The position numbers were made by a program, and so were the translations under genes. From positions 806,001 to 870,000 of the forward strand of contig NW_008805089.1 in NCBI RefSeq assembly GCF_000004825.1: a DNA stretch of 64,000 nucleotides. The letters run 5' to 3'. The stretch is from Heterostelium album PN500 (lineage: Eukaryota; Evosea; Eumycetozoa; Acytosteliales; Acytosteliaceae). This document shows, piece after piece, positions 1 through 12,359 of the stretch (the stretch's first letter is position 1; the number at the start of each line of letters is the position of its first letter). The notes below the pieces were generated by a model, which was given only the letters and a program-made list of their open reading frames with translations, ran no database searches and had not been told where the DNA came from.

Positions 1-1102
1 TTATCATATATAAAAAGATTACAGAACATTTAATAAATGATAGTATGGATGATAATCGATCGGCTTATAACAGATTACAATACTGAGCTTAAACTCTTGT
101 AAAGAATACTGAGCTCTAATCTGAGGTAATTGAAAAAAATGTAACCAATGGGTTTTCTAGCTATCCGAAAAGGGAAGTTAACTAATTATGATCTGCTCCA
201 CAAGCATCACAGATGAACCTTCTTACATTTTTTTTTTCAAGAAGTAAATTGATTTATTAAGTTTTATTTTTCCATAATTCTGCAAATTGATTTCTATTTT
301 GATTATTATTTTAATTATTATTAAATAATTATTTATTATAATTATAGTTATAGTTATTTTATAGATTATTAAGTTGATGAGAATACACTTCTTGATTTTC
401 AATTGAGTGATAACTGATTATTTAAGTTTGGATTGTAAGTTATTGATATGTGCTGTATATATTCATTTATGATAGATTCGTTAGATAGTAGGTTGTTTTC
501 GTGGAGAGGAGTGCCGCCCAAATGGATTTACAATAGAATTTCCAGATTTGATGAAAGACAAGTGAAGCGATCATTGATCATTGATTAAATGGTCTAATCT
601 CTATTCTACATTTAAATATAGTGATTAATACTCACAATTCTGGAACTACATTAGAATAAAAGTACTAAATGACATGTCTATTCTGATTGTGATTAATAAT
701 TTTTTATCAATGATTATATTTGCATGACATCTACGTAGCCTAAAAACAAGTCCTATAACTTATTAGAGAAAGATTTGTTAATGGACCAATAAAACATTCT
801 ATACACTAATATATTATATATACAATGATATAGCTAGAACACATCCCTTTTGAAAGTTGCAATGAATTGTTCTGATTACATATTTATTAATATTTGTATG
901 TTGAAATTCAAGTCTACCATTTAAACTTTCTTGCTATCTTAGACGACCAACTTATTCGATAATAATTTTAAAAAAAAAAACTTTTAATATTATTTAAAAA
1001 AAAAAACTGGTGAACTGTTATTAAAAATCAAAACATTGTTCTGATCAGTTTTGAAATTACAACTGTCAAATCAATTTATTAATTACAATTTTATTAAAAA
1101 GA
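1..1102. other. A/T-rich intergenic DNA at left edge
   Basis: No gene could be supported here. A 39-codon ATG-started open frame lies at 469-588 (+); it is richer in G+C than its surroundings and contains the peptide LFSWRGVPPKWIYNRI. It has no splice partner or recognisable domain and may be a relic of a coding region. A-rich tracts near 970-1007 are ordinary for this genome. Confidence 0.5.
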
Positions 1103-1490
1103 ATGAATAAAACATTATTTTTATCAGTATTCAATATTTTTATCAGTATTATTGTTTTAAGTAATTTAATATTTAGTAAATTATATTTATTCAGATGTAA
1201 ACCAAGTTGTAAAGTTTATAGTTGGAATGAAATGGTTGATCAACCACATATATTAGCAGGCAATGGTTATCTCGATCTGCTGAAGAAGTGGTCTAGATCA
1301 AAAGACAGCATTAAACAACTGAAGATATAATAATTCATCAGATATTAGTGAATGCTACGATACCATCACTTCCAAAAACATTACAGATTCTAAAGTATAC
1401 TCCTCGATGAAGATGCACGAGTGTCGTACCTAGGTAACGCTTCCAAGATTTATGAGTTGGATGTCAGATTCAGAAATAGAGTATGCGCGA
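1103..1490 (+). pseudogene. Fragment of a dictyostelid repeat-family gene (ankyrin-family-like), decayed
   Basis: A 75-codon ATG-started frame (1103-1330) opens with MNKTLFLSVFNIFISIIVLS and continues through WNEMVDQPHILAGNGYLDLL. An N-terminus of this style followed by a 'W....... P..LA.NGYL.LL' segment recalls, from memory, the large ankyrin-type repeat families of dictyostelids, which usually run to several hundred codons. Here the frame closes after 75 codons. Downstream DNA to about 1490 still has coding-like composition in short open stretches in different frames, for example LDEDARVSYLGNASKIYELD around 1410-1470. I infer a truncated, degenerating copy. It could instead be a first exon whose partner I cannot find. 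Confidence 0.4.
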
Positions 1491-2561
1491 AAACATGAAT
1501 CATCACTATGACACCACCAATGATTAAATTGAAAACGTCTCTTGAACTTTTGAATGTTATCTATTAGATCTTTTCTATATAGTTGACTATATAGTTGACC
1601 AACACATAGTCGAATTTAACATTCAAAAGTACATATGATGAAATAAATGATGGTTAGCGCAATAATAAATAGTAATACAAGTAACAAAGTTAAGAGCAAT
1701 CAATTAAATAAGGGATATATAACTAATATAAACTTAAATGATTTGTTTATTAAGTTGTGTGCGCTTATTGGTATTATATTTATTTGGGTGTGAAATTGTA
1801 ATTTTGATTGGAAGGTGATGGTATCTTTGAATTCACTATAATCTGAAAAATTCATACCTCTATTGTTTGATGCTGTCATTCGAATGATCCACTGCCTCTG
1901 TTGATCAACTTTAATGATGTCATGTGTTGATTTAACTGATCTATTTAAAGATCTTTATATTAAATAGTAAATTAAGAATTCTTTTTTTTTTTTTTCGAAA
2001 GATGTTCATAGAGCAACTATATCTACAACTTCCACACTGTTGAAACGAGCTGCAATGCATTGACTGTGAATAAAGGTTGTGTATTTGTTGATCTAACGAC
2101 TTTGATTGGATAATAGGTTTTGATATTAATATTGTGACAACCTTATCGTATTAATTGAATAAACTTGATTGAACATTTCATTTCTAATAAGAATCCAACT
2201 ACAATCAATTAATTTAATTCCTTTGTTAAACTAAAGAAAATAACAAAATTTTTGTAATAAAGGAATTAAATAAACTGAGAAGGCAAGACAGACCATTCTT
2301 TAAGTAATATTAAGAAATTGCATTCAGTGTAAAATAAAATGAACATCAACAAAATAATCAATATTTTGTTATTAAACTCGAATGATAAAGCAATATTGCT
2401 AGAATTCTGTTATAAACAATAATAATAATAATATTTTATTGGCTATTTCTCACGTATATATATATATAATATAAAACACGAACTAGCAGGTTAATAGTTA
2501 ATATCAATACCTGCAATTTGTTGACTATCAACAGCAGCAGTCAAACCAAAAACAAGTGTTA
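1491..2561. other. Gene-poor A/T-rich DNA
   Basis: No convincing open reading frame, RNA gene or repeat was seen. There are poly-T runs near 1980-1995 and a short TA run near 2456-2468. Patches of mixed composition (about 1780-1930) may be further remnants of the decayed gene upstream, but no peptide similarity could be recognised. Confidence 0.5.
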
Positions 2562-2693
2562 ATTTATTTTTTTATTTTTATTTTTTTTTATTTTTATTTT
2601 TTTTATTTTTATTTTTATTTTTTTTATTTTTATTTTTTATTTTTTTTATTTTTATTTTTTATTTTTTTTATTTTTATTTTTTATTTTTATTTT
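2562..2693. repeat. (T5A)n-type low-complexity tract
   Basis: About 130 bases on the + strand are built from T5-T8 blocks each followed by a single A, with no C or G. The tract lies on the 3' side of the minus-strand tRNA gene. Its formal translation is only Phe, Tyr, Leu and Ile and is not a gene. Confidence 0.9.
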
Positions 2694-2745
2694 CCACGAG
2701 TTTTCATCGAAATTTCGTCACAGACTTTTAAAAGTTTTTTTTTTA

Positions 2746-2818
2746 TGGACTAGAAGGGTATCGATCCCTTTACCTCTCGCATGCTAAGCGAGCGCTCTAC
2801 CATCTGAGCTACAAGCCC
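2746..2818 (-). tRNA. tRNA-Ala (anticodon AGC)
   Basis: The minus strand folds as a 73-nt cloverleaf. The acceptor 5' strand is GGGCTTG and the D arm is GCTC...GAGC. The anticodon stem-loop is CTCGC-TTAGCAT-GCGAG, with AGC at positions 34-36. The T arm is AAGGG-ATCGATA-CCCTT, and the 3' acceptor strand CTAGTCC is followed by discriminator A. The G3-U70 pair, the main alanyl-tRNA synthetase identity element, is present. GGATCGATACC matches the internal B box of RNA polymerase III genes, and a T4 run about 13 nt downstream on the minus strand could terminate transcription. No CCA is encoded and there is no intron. One acceptor-stem position (6-67) is U opposite U rather than a pair. Confidence 0.93.
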
Positions 2819-3290
2819 TTTGATTTTTGAAAAATTCATTTTTAATTTTTTACATTTTCTTTGAAATATTAGTTGCAATAAAACCCTCTGTACGAATGAT
2901 GTGTTTATCAACTTCCATCTTGTATTGTCACGCAAAAAAAAAACAAAGAATCAATAAAATTTCATTTGAATCTTGATTGTTTTTGAAATTAAAAATAAGA
3001 TATAATATTGTAACTGAACTCCATTGGCTTTTAAAGAAAAGATAGATAATAGAATTTTCAAAATGATAATCAAGCAATTTGCAAAATCTTTTTTTTTTTA
3101 TCTACCTTATTGTTTCTTTTGTATTCCGAAGGATTGTTATAAATTATATCTGTTTGTTTTTAATGTTCATATTTAATTTAAAAATCGACCAAACACTTTA
3201 AAAAAAAAAAAAATTCTTAAAAAGAAGTGTGTTTGTTTTTTTGTCAATTTCGTTTTTAATTGTCATTTCATAGTTAACAAGATCTTCAAT
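2819..3290. other. Intergenic region between tRNA-Ala and the TPR/DUF4470 gene
   Basis: 472 bases of A/T-rich DNA separate two divergent transcription units. They carry A and T runs near 3090-3100, 3200-3213 and 3233-3242, typical of dictyostelid promoters. No extra gene was seen. Confidence 0.6.
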
Positions 3291-6276
3291 ATGAGTACAA
3301 ATAATAAGACAGCAGAAGATTGGAAGCTACAAGGTAATCAGCTATTCACAGACAAGAAGTATCGAGAGGCATTGAATGCTTACTCGAAAGCACTTCAAAT
3401 CAGTCCCAACGATCCTGTGTTCACTTCGAATGAATCTGCATGCTACTACGAATTGGGTCAATATCAAAAGTGTGTTGAAGCCTCTTATCAGGTCATTGAC
3501 AATGTGCTCAAAAACACACCCACCGATCCAAAGCAGTTGATTCCAAAAAATATAATGCGTACCTTCAGATCGTTGTTTGTTTCTGGTGATCGTGAGGTCC
3601 TAACGAAACTCATTGAATCGCCGGGTGTGCGTGCACAGTTGGAGAGCGACTCTACTTCAGCGCCAATGTTAAAGTCGTTCGATCTCGAAACAAAGAATCG
3701 TCAAAAGTCAACGAGTCGAGAAGCCTATGATATTCGCGATCTTCCTCGTTATATGATCAGAAGAAACCCGTTCGATCCAGAGTACTACGCAGTTGGACAC
3801 GATGACCCGGTCAGTGCACTCGGTGGTGGCGAAAAAATCAATATCGACAAAAAGTCTGTCGTACCAAAAGACGGTAGACTCGCAAGAACAGTGGACGATG
3901 AGAAGATGCAGTTGACTCTCAAAAAGAATCCGAAACTGGCTTTCTTCTACGGTGGTATTGGTGATGGTCGTCATGTGCTCCTGACTTTGGCCGATATAAA
4001 CAGACAGCTACTTCAAGACTCGGCAAGCGCAAAAGCAAAGATACACATCACAATCAACGATCTCAATCCAACGTCACTCGCTCGTAATCTGATTATCTAC
4101 ATGATATTCTACGATATGGGAAAGTCGACACTGAAGGAGGTCTACTCGAATGCAGAGCTCGGTGAGGACGCTTCGTTGCTCTACTTTATGTATTTTGGTG
4201 TAGCAATGCCCGCTTGTTTACACGCGCGATTGGTAAAGCGTATTGGGTCGATCTTGGATTTGGGCAACGCTGGTAAACTTCCACAGTGGATCTACATTTC
4301 AAAGAGTTCGTGGCCACCCATACGTAATGTTCTTGCATTCTGGCACAAGATGAATCACATGACGACAGCCGACCTATTGAGTCGCCACAGTTTGAGCAGC
4401 GACTATAAGATTTACGGTGGAGAAGTACAACCAAGAAACGAAGACATGATTAAAGCGATGGAGATTGGCGAGGAAAACAAGAAATCGATTCTACAGAATC
4501 TCGAGGATCCCAAGTTCCTAAAGGAGATGTTCCCAGACAAGAGCATGAAGGAGATCAAGGAAATCTTACCTCAACTGCGAGCAGACATTGAAGCCAAATC
4601 GCAGAACGATTTGAATACAGAGATCTTACTACCACTCGAATGCGACCATCTCTGGACAGAAAAAACCAAGACATTACCAGTGCCAGCACCGATGCTTGTT
4701 GGCAAAGAGAAAACATTCGAGCATGAGCTTCAAAATGAATACCGAGTACTTCGTCAGGCTTTGTCCAAGAAAAGAGTATTGGATCAAAACGTCAATGCAA
4801 ACGTTTGTCAAATAGCCAAAACCATCGAATCCAAGTGGAAACCAAATATCACAATGGTTGATAAAGATTATCCTGATCTTAGTTATCTTCAATTCAATCC
4901 ATATTTAAATTTCCCAACATTCTGTGCAATGAAAGTAAGTTAATCACTACTCACAATTCAACTGCATAATAGAATAATAATACTGATTTTTTTTTTTAAT
5001 ACTATAGTGGCTAGGAGAACCTACAATGGATCAACCAATGATGTTTGATTATTTTATTAATGTATATCACAAAAGTGCAAGTGGACTTAGAAAATTGGTA
5101 GATTTAGGTGGTCTGATGTTTGAGCTCAATGAAGGAGACTTTCTCCAAGCACTTAAACATCTCGACCAAGATGAAGACCGTAGAAACAAACAATTACCAA
5201 CTACCTTTGACCGTCTCTTCCTGAGTAACGTACCTGATCACACTGGTTTCCTGATGGTTTACACTGAAGTCATCAAATTCCTCAAACCTGGTCCACTCAA
5301 CTTCATGCAATATTGTATTCTTCTAAACACTGGTATGTTCCAGGGCTTCGATGAAGCGGTTCATTCACATACTCTTGCAAACGTCGATTCAATTCAAAAA
5401 TTCCTTGGTGTCAAATGTCTGAATTCCAATCTTTGGGATGATATTAAATGGACACATCTCAGATCACCAAACGAAAAGGCTGACTTTGAAAAGCTTGCCA
5501 GTCGCGAGACACTGACACTCTGGTTACACAAAGTGTTATTCAATCTATTTTTGCCAGCACCAACACCACCAAACACCCCTTACACATTCAATTCTCCAGA
5601 CAATATGTGCACACTCTTTTCAATTTTCGAAAGATTGCTCATTGTTGGATATCCAGCGCATTGGATCACTGGTTTCTTGGAACAAATCCTCTCTGGTACA
5701 ACAACTACTTTAGCATGTCTCCACGATACTCGTGTCGTTCCAGTTAAATGTGGTGTATCTAGTGGTAGCCCACAAAAGAAATACACATATGCATTCCATA
5801 TGGAACTTAGAACACTTGCTTCACTCTGGCTCTCACAATCACTAAACACCAGAATCAAAATACCACTTCCGGCTCCGACCGATATCAGAAAATGGCAAAT
5901 CGAGGACTTTAAATTTGCTGACGAATTCTTTGGTAATGTGGCATTCAATCCTAAAGTTCCAGTGGTCTCTGCAATCATCTACTATGGTGATCTACCTGAA
6001 AAATACAAGTTGAAGGATGTAGTCTCCAGCCTTCAAGATCCAACCGATAGCAAGTACAGATATAATCTACTCGATACTATCAACGGCCCAGAAATGGTTC
6101 AAGTCATTACAGTATTAAAGTGGTCAGATCGTAAGAATAGACTTAACTTCTGGATGTCTCAAACCGATATAAAAGTGCTTGTCAGTAAGAATTGCTCGAT
6201 TCTATTGTGGCGTAATGATGTGTATAGGGCAATGACTGCTCCACATCCAATTAAAAATGCTTTTATTATTGAATAA
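3291..6276 (+). CDS. TPR and DUF4470 domain protein
   Basis: Two exons, 3291-4934 and 5008-6276, are joined by a 73-bp phase-0 GT-AG intron (gtaagt...tatag), giving about 970 residues. Residues ~8-75 form tetratricopeptide-type helices (WKLQGNQLFTDKKYREALNA...), as in co-chaperone TPR proteins. A central block with FFYGGIGDGRHVLLTL and then ITINDLNPTSLARNLI resembles the DUF4470 domain, a degenerate Rossmann-like methyltransferase-type fold found with TPR or MYND modules and in the dynein-assembly factor DNAAF3. I infer a scaffold or assembly role; no catalytic residues can be assigned. The start ATG is the first in frame, behind an A/T-rich leader. A possible AATAAA signal overlaps the stop codon. 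Confidence 0.85.
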
Positions 6277-6479
6277 AATTATGGTTACAAATATGTTATC
6301 AAATATTTATTTTTTTACTAATTTTAAACTTTCTATTATTAATTCTTTGATGACTACTAAATCATTGTAAATTTCTTTAAAAACTATACAATGTTAATGG
6401 TATTTATAATAATATTTGCTTCAAATAACTTCATTTTATTAGAACAAGCATGTATGGGAATAAAGAAAAAAATAATTTA

Positions 6480-9400
6480 TTACTGATTTGGCTTCTTCAA
6501 TTCGTAAAATAATACATATGCTTCAGATGTTTTGACAGCAGACTCATCAATTAAATGATATGATGAATCACTAATTAGGAACCATCTATCCCTGTTTTTG
6601 ACACATGCAGTATAATGTCCTGCTCCCATACCACCCATATGATTCTAATCATAAAAATAATAAGAATTAATATTTTAAATATTAAAAAACAAAACCAAAC
6701 ATTGATAATACATACAGATACAGCATAGAGTTGGTATATTGGTGGTACACCACTCTTATTAAGTACCCATTTCGAAAGATCGAGATTGTCAAGAGGGAAA
6801 TCAACAAAGGCATTAATTTTTTCGTGTCTGTGAAGGAATTGGAATCTCTTTAAATGAATGATCAGAATCCTTGGAACACTCCAAATCTCAAGTTTTTTGT
6901 TACCCTATTAAAATGTGGTTCATATTAGTATACAACTTATTACTATTTTTTTTTCTCTACGTACTTCAATATGTATTTTACATTGAGGGCAAAACCAAGT
7001 ATCATTTGGACCAAGCTTTTCATTTCTTGTGAATAATGAAAAACAATCGTTCAAATTAATATCACTTCCCATTGAAGCTTTGATTGCAACACTTTGGTCT
7101 TGCTTTACAAGCTGAGTGTTTTCGATGTTATCGTTATCATCTAGATATTTGAAAATCTCTGGACGCCAGTCAATGGTGACGTTGCTGCAGCCCTCACTCC
7201 AATACTTTGGTGTTCTGAATATCTCTTTCAGCACTCTACCATCGCAAGGGATAATACAGCCGTTGCAATTGGATTGGCAGCGATCACAGCTATTTCCATA
7301 GCCATTGGTTGTCTTGAGTAGGAATGGATAGATGTATTCATCTGATTCATCGTCTGTAATGGAGCTGGTATCGTCCTCTTCGACACCTCCGAATTGACTG
7401 CCCTCAGGTGAGCTGATCGGACTTTCTTTGTCGGACGATGAGTTCTCGTTGGTATGACTGCCGTTGCTGTTGATCTTGCCATTGAGATTGGCGGTTGCCG
7501 AGGCGGCAGATGAACTGTTTGGAGTTGAGGTCATACTCTCTTTGGAGGCACGGTGACGCAGCAATTCAGTTTTCCATCCTCGCTTCACACGATGACCAAC
7601 ACGTTCCCAAACCATTCTGTAGACCTCTTTACAAGTGATCTCTCCAAACTTTACTAATAATACATAAGGCAATAGTATCAAATCCTGTTTCTTTCTCTGC
7701 ATGACATGCAGACGAGAGACATCGTCGCCAGCCACTGGCAACTCATAACCAATAATTACATCACGATCCTTGATGAACGACAAATTCTTTTGGTCACTAA
7801 GGAACGTGTAGATTCTGTTTCTAAATATCTCTGCCAGTGCCAAGCAAGGTGTTTCGATACCACTCACCTTTGAAAGCTCAATACGGAGTGTCTGTACGAA
7901 TTCACGCTTGTGCAAACGAAGACAGTAGTGAATTGGTGCCATAGCAGAGTTGAGACAGTAGACACCAGTGGAATCGGGTCCAAGTTGACCAACTGGTTTA
8001 CAACGAAACAAGAGCACTTCAAAGAGACGCTCCGTTGGCACTGGAATAGGTAATGTAACAAACATAAATGGGTCAAAGGTAATACTGACTTTAGAACACT
8101 GGCTACACACCAAAGTACTCTTGTATTGACCTTGAAATAAATTAACAACAACCGATTGGTTTCTCTTTAAATGGTTTTCCCATTGTTCAGAAGCAACCAA
8201 CGCATCTTCTCTTGGTTCTTTCGATTCTTCCTTTTCCTCTATATATGGTTTCTTTAAGACCCTATAACAAAATAAATTATGAGAATAAACAATTAGTATA
8301 TAAACAACATACAAGATTATTTAAAAAAGTTTGACTTACTTGTTTAAATCTTCATGAAGACCATCCAATAAAAACGATAAAAGTTCTTGTGAATCTTGTT
8401 GGGAAATTCCACTAAACTGAGGAGCATATTTACCGATAGCCCATTTCAAATTCTTGGGTACTACACAAGTGTCGCCAGACCACATATCCCTCATTAACTT
8501 TCCAAATATCTCTGCAATCTGACCTTTCATTCCCAACGGATTTACCTTGTTGATATCCAATGTATATCTTCCAGATAAAAAGTATTCTGCAAATGGTGTA
8601 GTATGTGCAAGACACTAATAGTTTGATTATGAAAAATAGAAATAAATAAATAAATAAATAGATTGTTCATTATATAAATAAAAAGTTACTTACTTGTACA
8701 GATGAATTCATAAAACATGTATTTCCAAGATTCGAAAGTCCACAGACACTCTTGTGCATAACAATCTCTTTACTGTGGGATTGCTGTTCACTTGATATAT
8801 TGCTATTTCCATTCTCCAAGTGTCCATTTGCACCGTTTGGTTGTCTGTTTGCTCCACCGTTGGCTGATTGTGACATGGCAGATGCTCTGGGATCCATTAT
8901 CATCTGATCTCTTGTCTTTTTCTTCTTGAGTTTATCTCTAAGCTTACCAAAGATAGACTTTTGATGATCTGATTGGAAATGATAAGATATAAAATTGATT
9001 GACTCGAACTTCAAATCCTCCAAAGTAAGATTCTTCTTCAACTCTTTCTCCTTTTGCTTCAGTGTATGTCTGTAGATTACTAACTTTGATGGATCCAACA
9101 GTTCCTTCTTGCATATAAACTCTCGAATATCATTTAACATTGACTTTCTACTACGCTGAATGAGAAAATCATATTTTGGCTTTGAAGTTGGTTTTGCCAG
9201 TTGTTGTTGTTGTTGTGGAACTCGATAACCATCATTACTGCTACCATTACTATATTGCTGACTGTTGTTATTAGTGGTGGTAGTTGTTGTTGTCGTAGTT
9301 GTTGTTGTTGTTGCTGTTGAAGTAAGATAATTGCTATTACTGTTGCCGTTGACTATATGATGTGATTTTATCATGATGACAATGGGACGCACCTCTACCA

Positions 9401-10085
9401 GCTTCTCATTTCTTACACCCATTTCAATGACGGTTCGCTTTATCTCTGGACCACCGGCGTACCAAGACACCAGAATATCCCAAATTCGTTGTGGAATGAT
9501 TTCGAAATCTTCGCCCTCTAGACGAGACTCTGCGATGATATGTCCACCCTCTGAATCCTCTCTGTCGATGAGATCACGGTTGTTGATTGTCTCTGGCTTT
9601 GGAATATCAAACTCTGCACTCAACTTTAATGCTGCATGTCCTGACACACCGCTGTTGCTATTGACACTGCTACCACCACCACCACCACCACCACCGCTGG
9701 TCAGTGGTGTCATTGACTTTGGTGAATTCTCATCGTAACGTACATAATTCCTCCAGAGTCTCAGCCAGTGTGCCGAGATAATATTAACTGTTTGGCCAGC
9801 TGTCAGAGGTTCATTCTTCCAATTCTCTTTTATAATTCTTCTTTGTTCACTTCTTTCATCTTTACTACTATTACTATCTACATTTGAACTACTACTACTT
9901 ATACTATTATTATCTTTATCTTTATCGTTATTATTAATATTATTACTATTATTATTTGTATCGACTACAACTTCAGTTGTTGATTTAACACTTCCATTAC
10001 TACTATCTAATGATCTATTATCGTTTTGTTGTTGCTGTTGTTGTTGTTGTTGTTGTTTTGTATGTTGGTGATGTGTATCTATCAT
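6480..10085 (-). CDS. Ubiquitin carboxyl-terminal hydrolase, USP4/11/15-like with DUSP domain
   Basis: Five exons, 8694-10085, 8340-8614, 6965-8261, 6716-6904 and 6480-6644, all with GT-AG introns, give about 1105 residues. After Gln, Asn and Ser tracts, residues ~85-230 resemble a DUSP domain (TVNIISAHWLRLWRNYV...). The USP catalytic core starts with the Cys box GLSNLGNTCFMN (Cys457), followed by QQDSQELLSFLLDGLHEDLN and LVCSQC...CPQC zinc-ligand pairs. It closes with GGMGAGHYTACV (catalytic His near 1061) and WFLISDSSYHLI (the Asp position), so the catalytic triad looks intact. The middle of the core carries a long acidic/Ser insertion (SSDKESPISSPEGSQFGG), as USP4/11/15 enzymes have. It should remove ubiquitin from substrates in the cytosol or nucleus; the substrates are unknown. 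Poly-Pro and Gly-coding runs near 9665 are microsatellite-like. Confidence 0.93.
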
Positions 10086-11602
10086 TATTTTTACTTATTT
10101 GTTATCTATTTATTTTGAAACTATCATATATTGGGTAGATAATCAAGGTTGATAAAAAATATTATAAAAAAATAAAAGTTGTTTGTGTTTTATTCTGTTA
10201 TTCTTCTGGTACTCTTATCTTTTAATATAATTATCGTTTTTAAAGTATCAATCTGACTATTTAAATAATTTTAATCTATTATATATATGAATAAATTTAA
10301 AGTTAAATTAAATTTGTTTTTTTTTTTTTTTTTTTTTTTCAATTTTTTTTAAAAATAATATAAAAAGATTAATAATTATTTAATTGTTGTTTAATTATAT
10401 ATTCTACTATTGTGATGTTTGAAGGAACAACAAATATATAAAAGAAAATATTTTAAAAACAACAAACAAAAATATAAATAATAATATCAATGTTTGTTGA
10501 TTTCAATTTTTTTAATTCAAATATAAAGAAAAAGGTTGGTTTGATCCAAAAAAAATTTTTTGAACAGATTTGATTTTGATCAAATTTATGATTATTATTA
10601 ATTATTATTATTTAAATATTAAAAAAAAAAACAAAACTAAATCTTTGTTCCTATCTATTTTATTTTTATTCTATCTTTATCTTGATTTTTTTAATAATAA
10701 TTTTTATAATAATAATTTTATTTTATTTATTTTTAATATTAAAAAATAAGATTTGGAAGGAAAGAAAGTATACAAGATTGGTGTGTTGTTCACTCAAACA
10801 AGTGAGTGTTTTTGTCAAAAATTTATGAATTAACTATTTTTATTATCTATATCATATTGATTATTATTATTTTTATTTTTTGCACACTTTGATATTTTTG
10901 TTTGATTTTAAATAAATAAATTAAAATAACAATATACAACAACAAACTCACCGTTTTTTTATTATATTATAACACTTTCAATTCAATGATAATGTGTTTG
11001 AATATGTTTTGTGTGGGTGCCAATATAATAATTGATTTTTGTATTATGCTATTCTATATTACAATATATAATAATAAATAGGATAGAGATAAAGATATTA
11101 AAAAAAAAATTGAAAATTTTTTAGAATGAATATCAGATATACTTTATTTTACACCATTTTTAAACCAAGATTGCTATTTTTGGAGCTTCTTCAAAAGTGG
11201 AAAAATTTTCATTGAATTTAGAAAAGAGTTTTTCAGATTTCTTAAAAGATCGAAACTGTCAAAGTCCTAGACATAAAGTTATATCATGATTATTAATTTG
11301 GTATACTTTAAAGTCAAAGAATGTATAATACATTTTGTTATTTTATTGCAAATTTTATATACAATCCTATTGGTTATTAGGTTTTATGATGCTGATTATT
11401 TGTTTTTGAGAATAACTGTCGATATATCTATTTCAACTAATTAGTTAGTTGTTTTTTTTTTTGTTTTGTTTTAATTTTTTAATTTGAATAATAAAAAAGG
11501 AGATAGAGTAAGGAGGCTGTGCTGTGTGGGTGGGTGGTCAAGTAAACACCAATAACAATAGATCTATGTATATTTTCTTTAAAAAAAGTAATGGTAAAAA
11601 GT
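10086..11602. other. A/T-rich intergenic DNA upstream of the USP gene
   Basis: 1.5 kb with no supported gene. There is a T run of about 22 bases near 10317-10339. A G/T-rich patch (gtgtgggtgggtggtc, about 11521-11536) is unusual against the background. DNA nearest 10086 is presumably the USP promoter and that nearest 11602 the 3' flank of the DCN1-like gene. Confidence 0.55.
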
Positions 11603-12321
11603 CTATGATGATTTAGTCTTTAGCCAATCGACATATTCATCCAAAAGTACTGGCCAGGCTCCATTCTCGTCATAGTTTGATGCATCTGCATTTATTGATT
11701 TAACAAATTCTAATATCAATGTTTAGTTAGTTAGTTAGTTAGTTAGCTCTGTAAACTCTAAACAACTTTAACTATTTGTTTTTTTTTAACATACCAAAAA
11801 TAGATAACCATTGATCCATATTAATTCCTCTATAACTCTTTTGCTATAATTGATTGATTGATTGTTATAAGTAAATAAAGATTGTTTAGATACTACTACT
11901 ACTATATGAACATAGATATTTACATGGTTTGTTAGGTAATCGACGAGTTGATCGATGTGTGGATATTTTACAGACAATACGAGTGACATCATGTCACAGG
12001 CGTTGCCAAGTTCAAGAATCTTATTTTCACTTTCCTTTGCAAATACGAATGCAAATCTATATATATCTTTATAATTGTTTGGATCATCCAAGTCTTTTTT
12101 GAAATTTGGTAGATACGATTGTAACTTTGCAAGTGAATCAATTCTAATAAGAATAGAACAATATTATATATTGTGTTAGTTATACAATTAACAATCAAAT
12201 CAATAATATTTATAAATGTACCCTAATTCCGATAGACCTGTAACAAACTCCTGTCTTGTAAAGTATCCCATGCTTTGTGCCTTCAAACGCCATGCTAAAA
12301 CAAGAACAATAATCTAATTAA

Positions 12322-12359
<38 letters not shown>

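Noticed and set aside
2556-2753. 65-codon frame of Phe/Tyr/Leu/Ile beside the tRNA
   Set aside because: It is the translation of a (T5A)n low-complexity tract and runs into the tRNA gene.
2750-2935. 61-codon minus-strand frame ending in VAQMVERSLSMREVKGSIPF
   Set aside because: This peptide is simply the tRNA-Ala gene read as protein.
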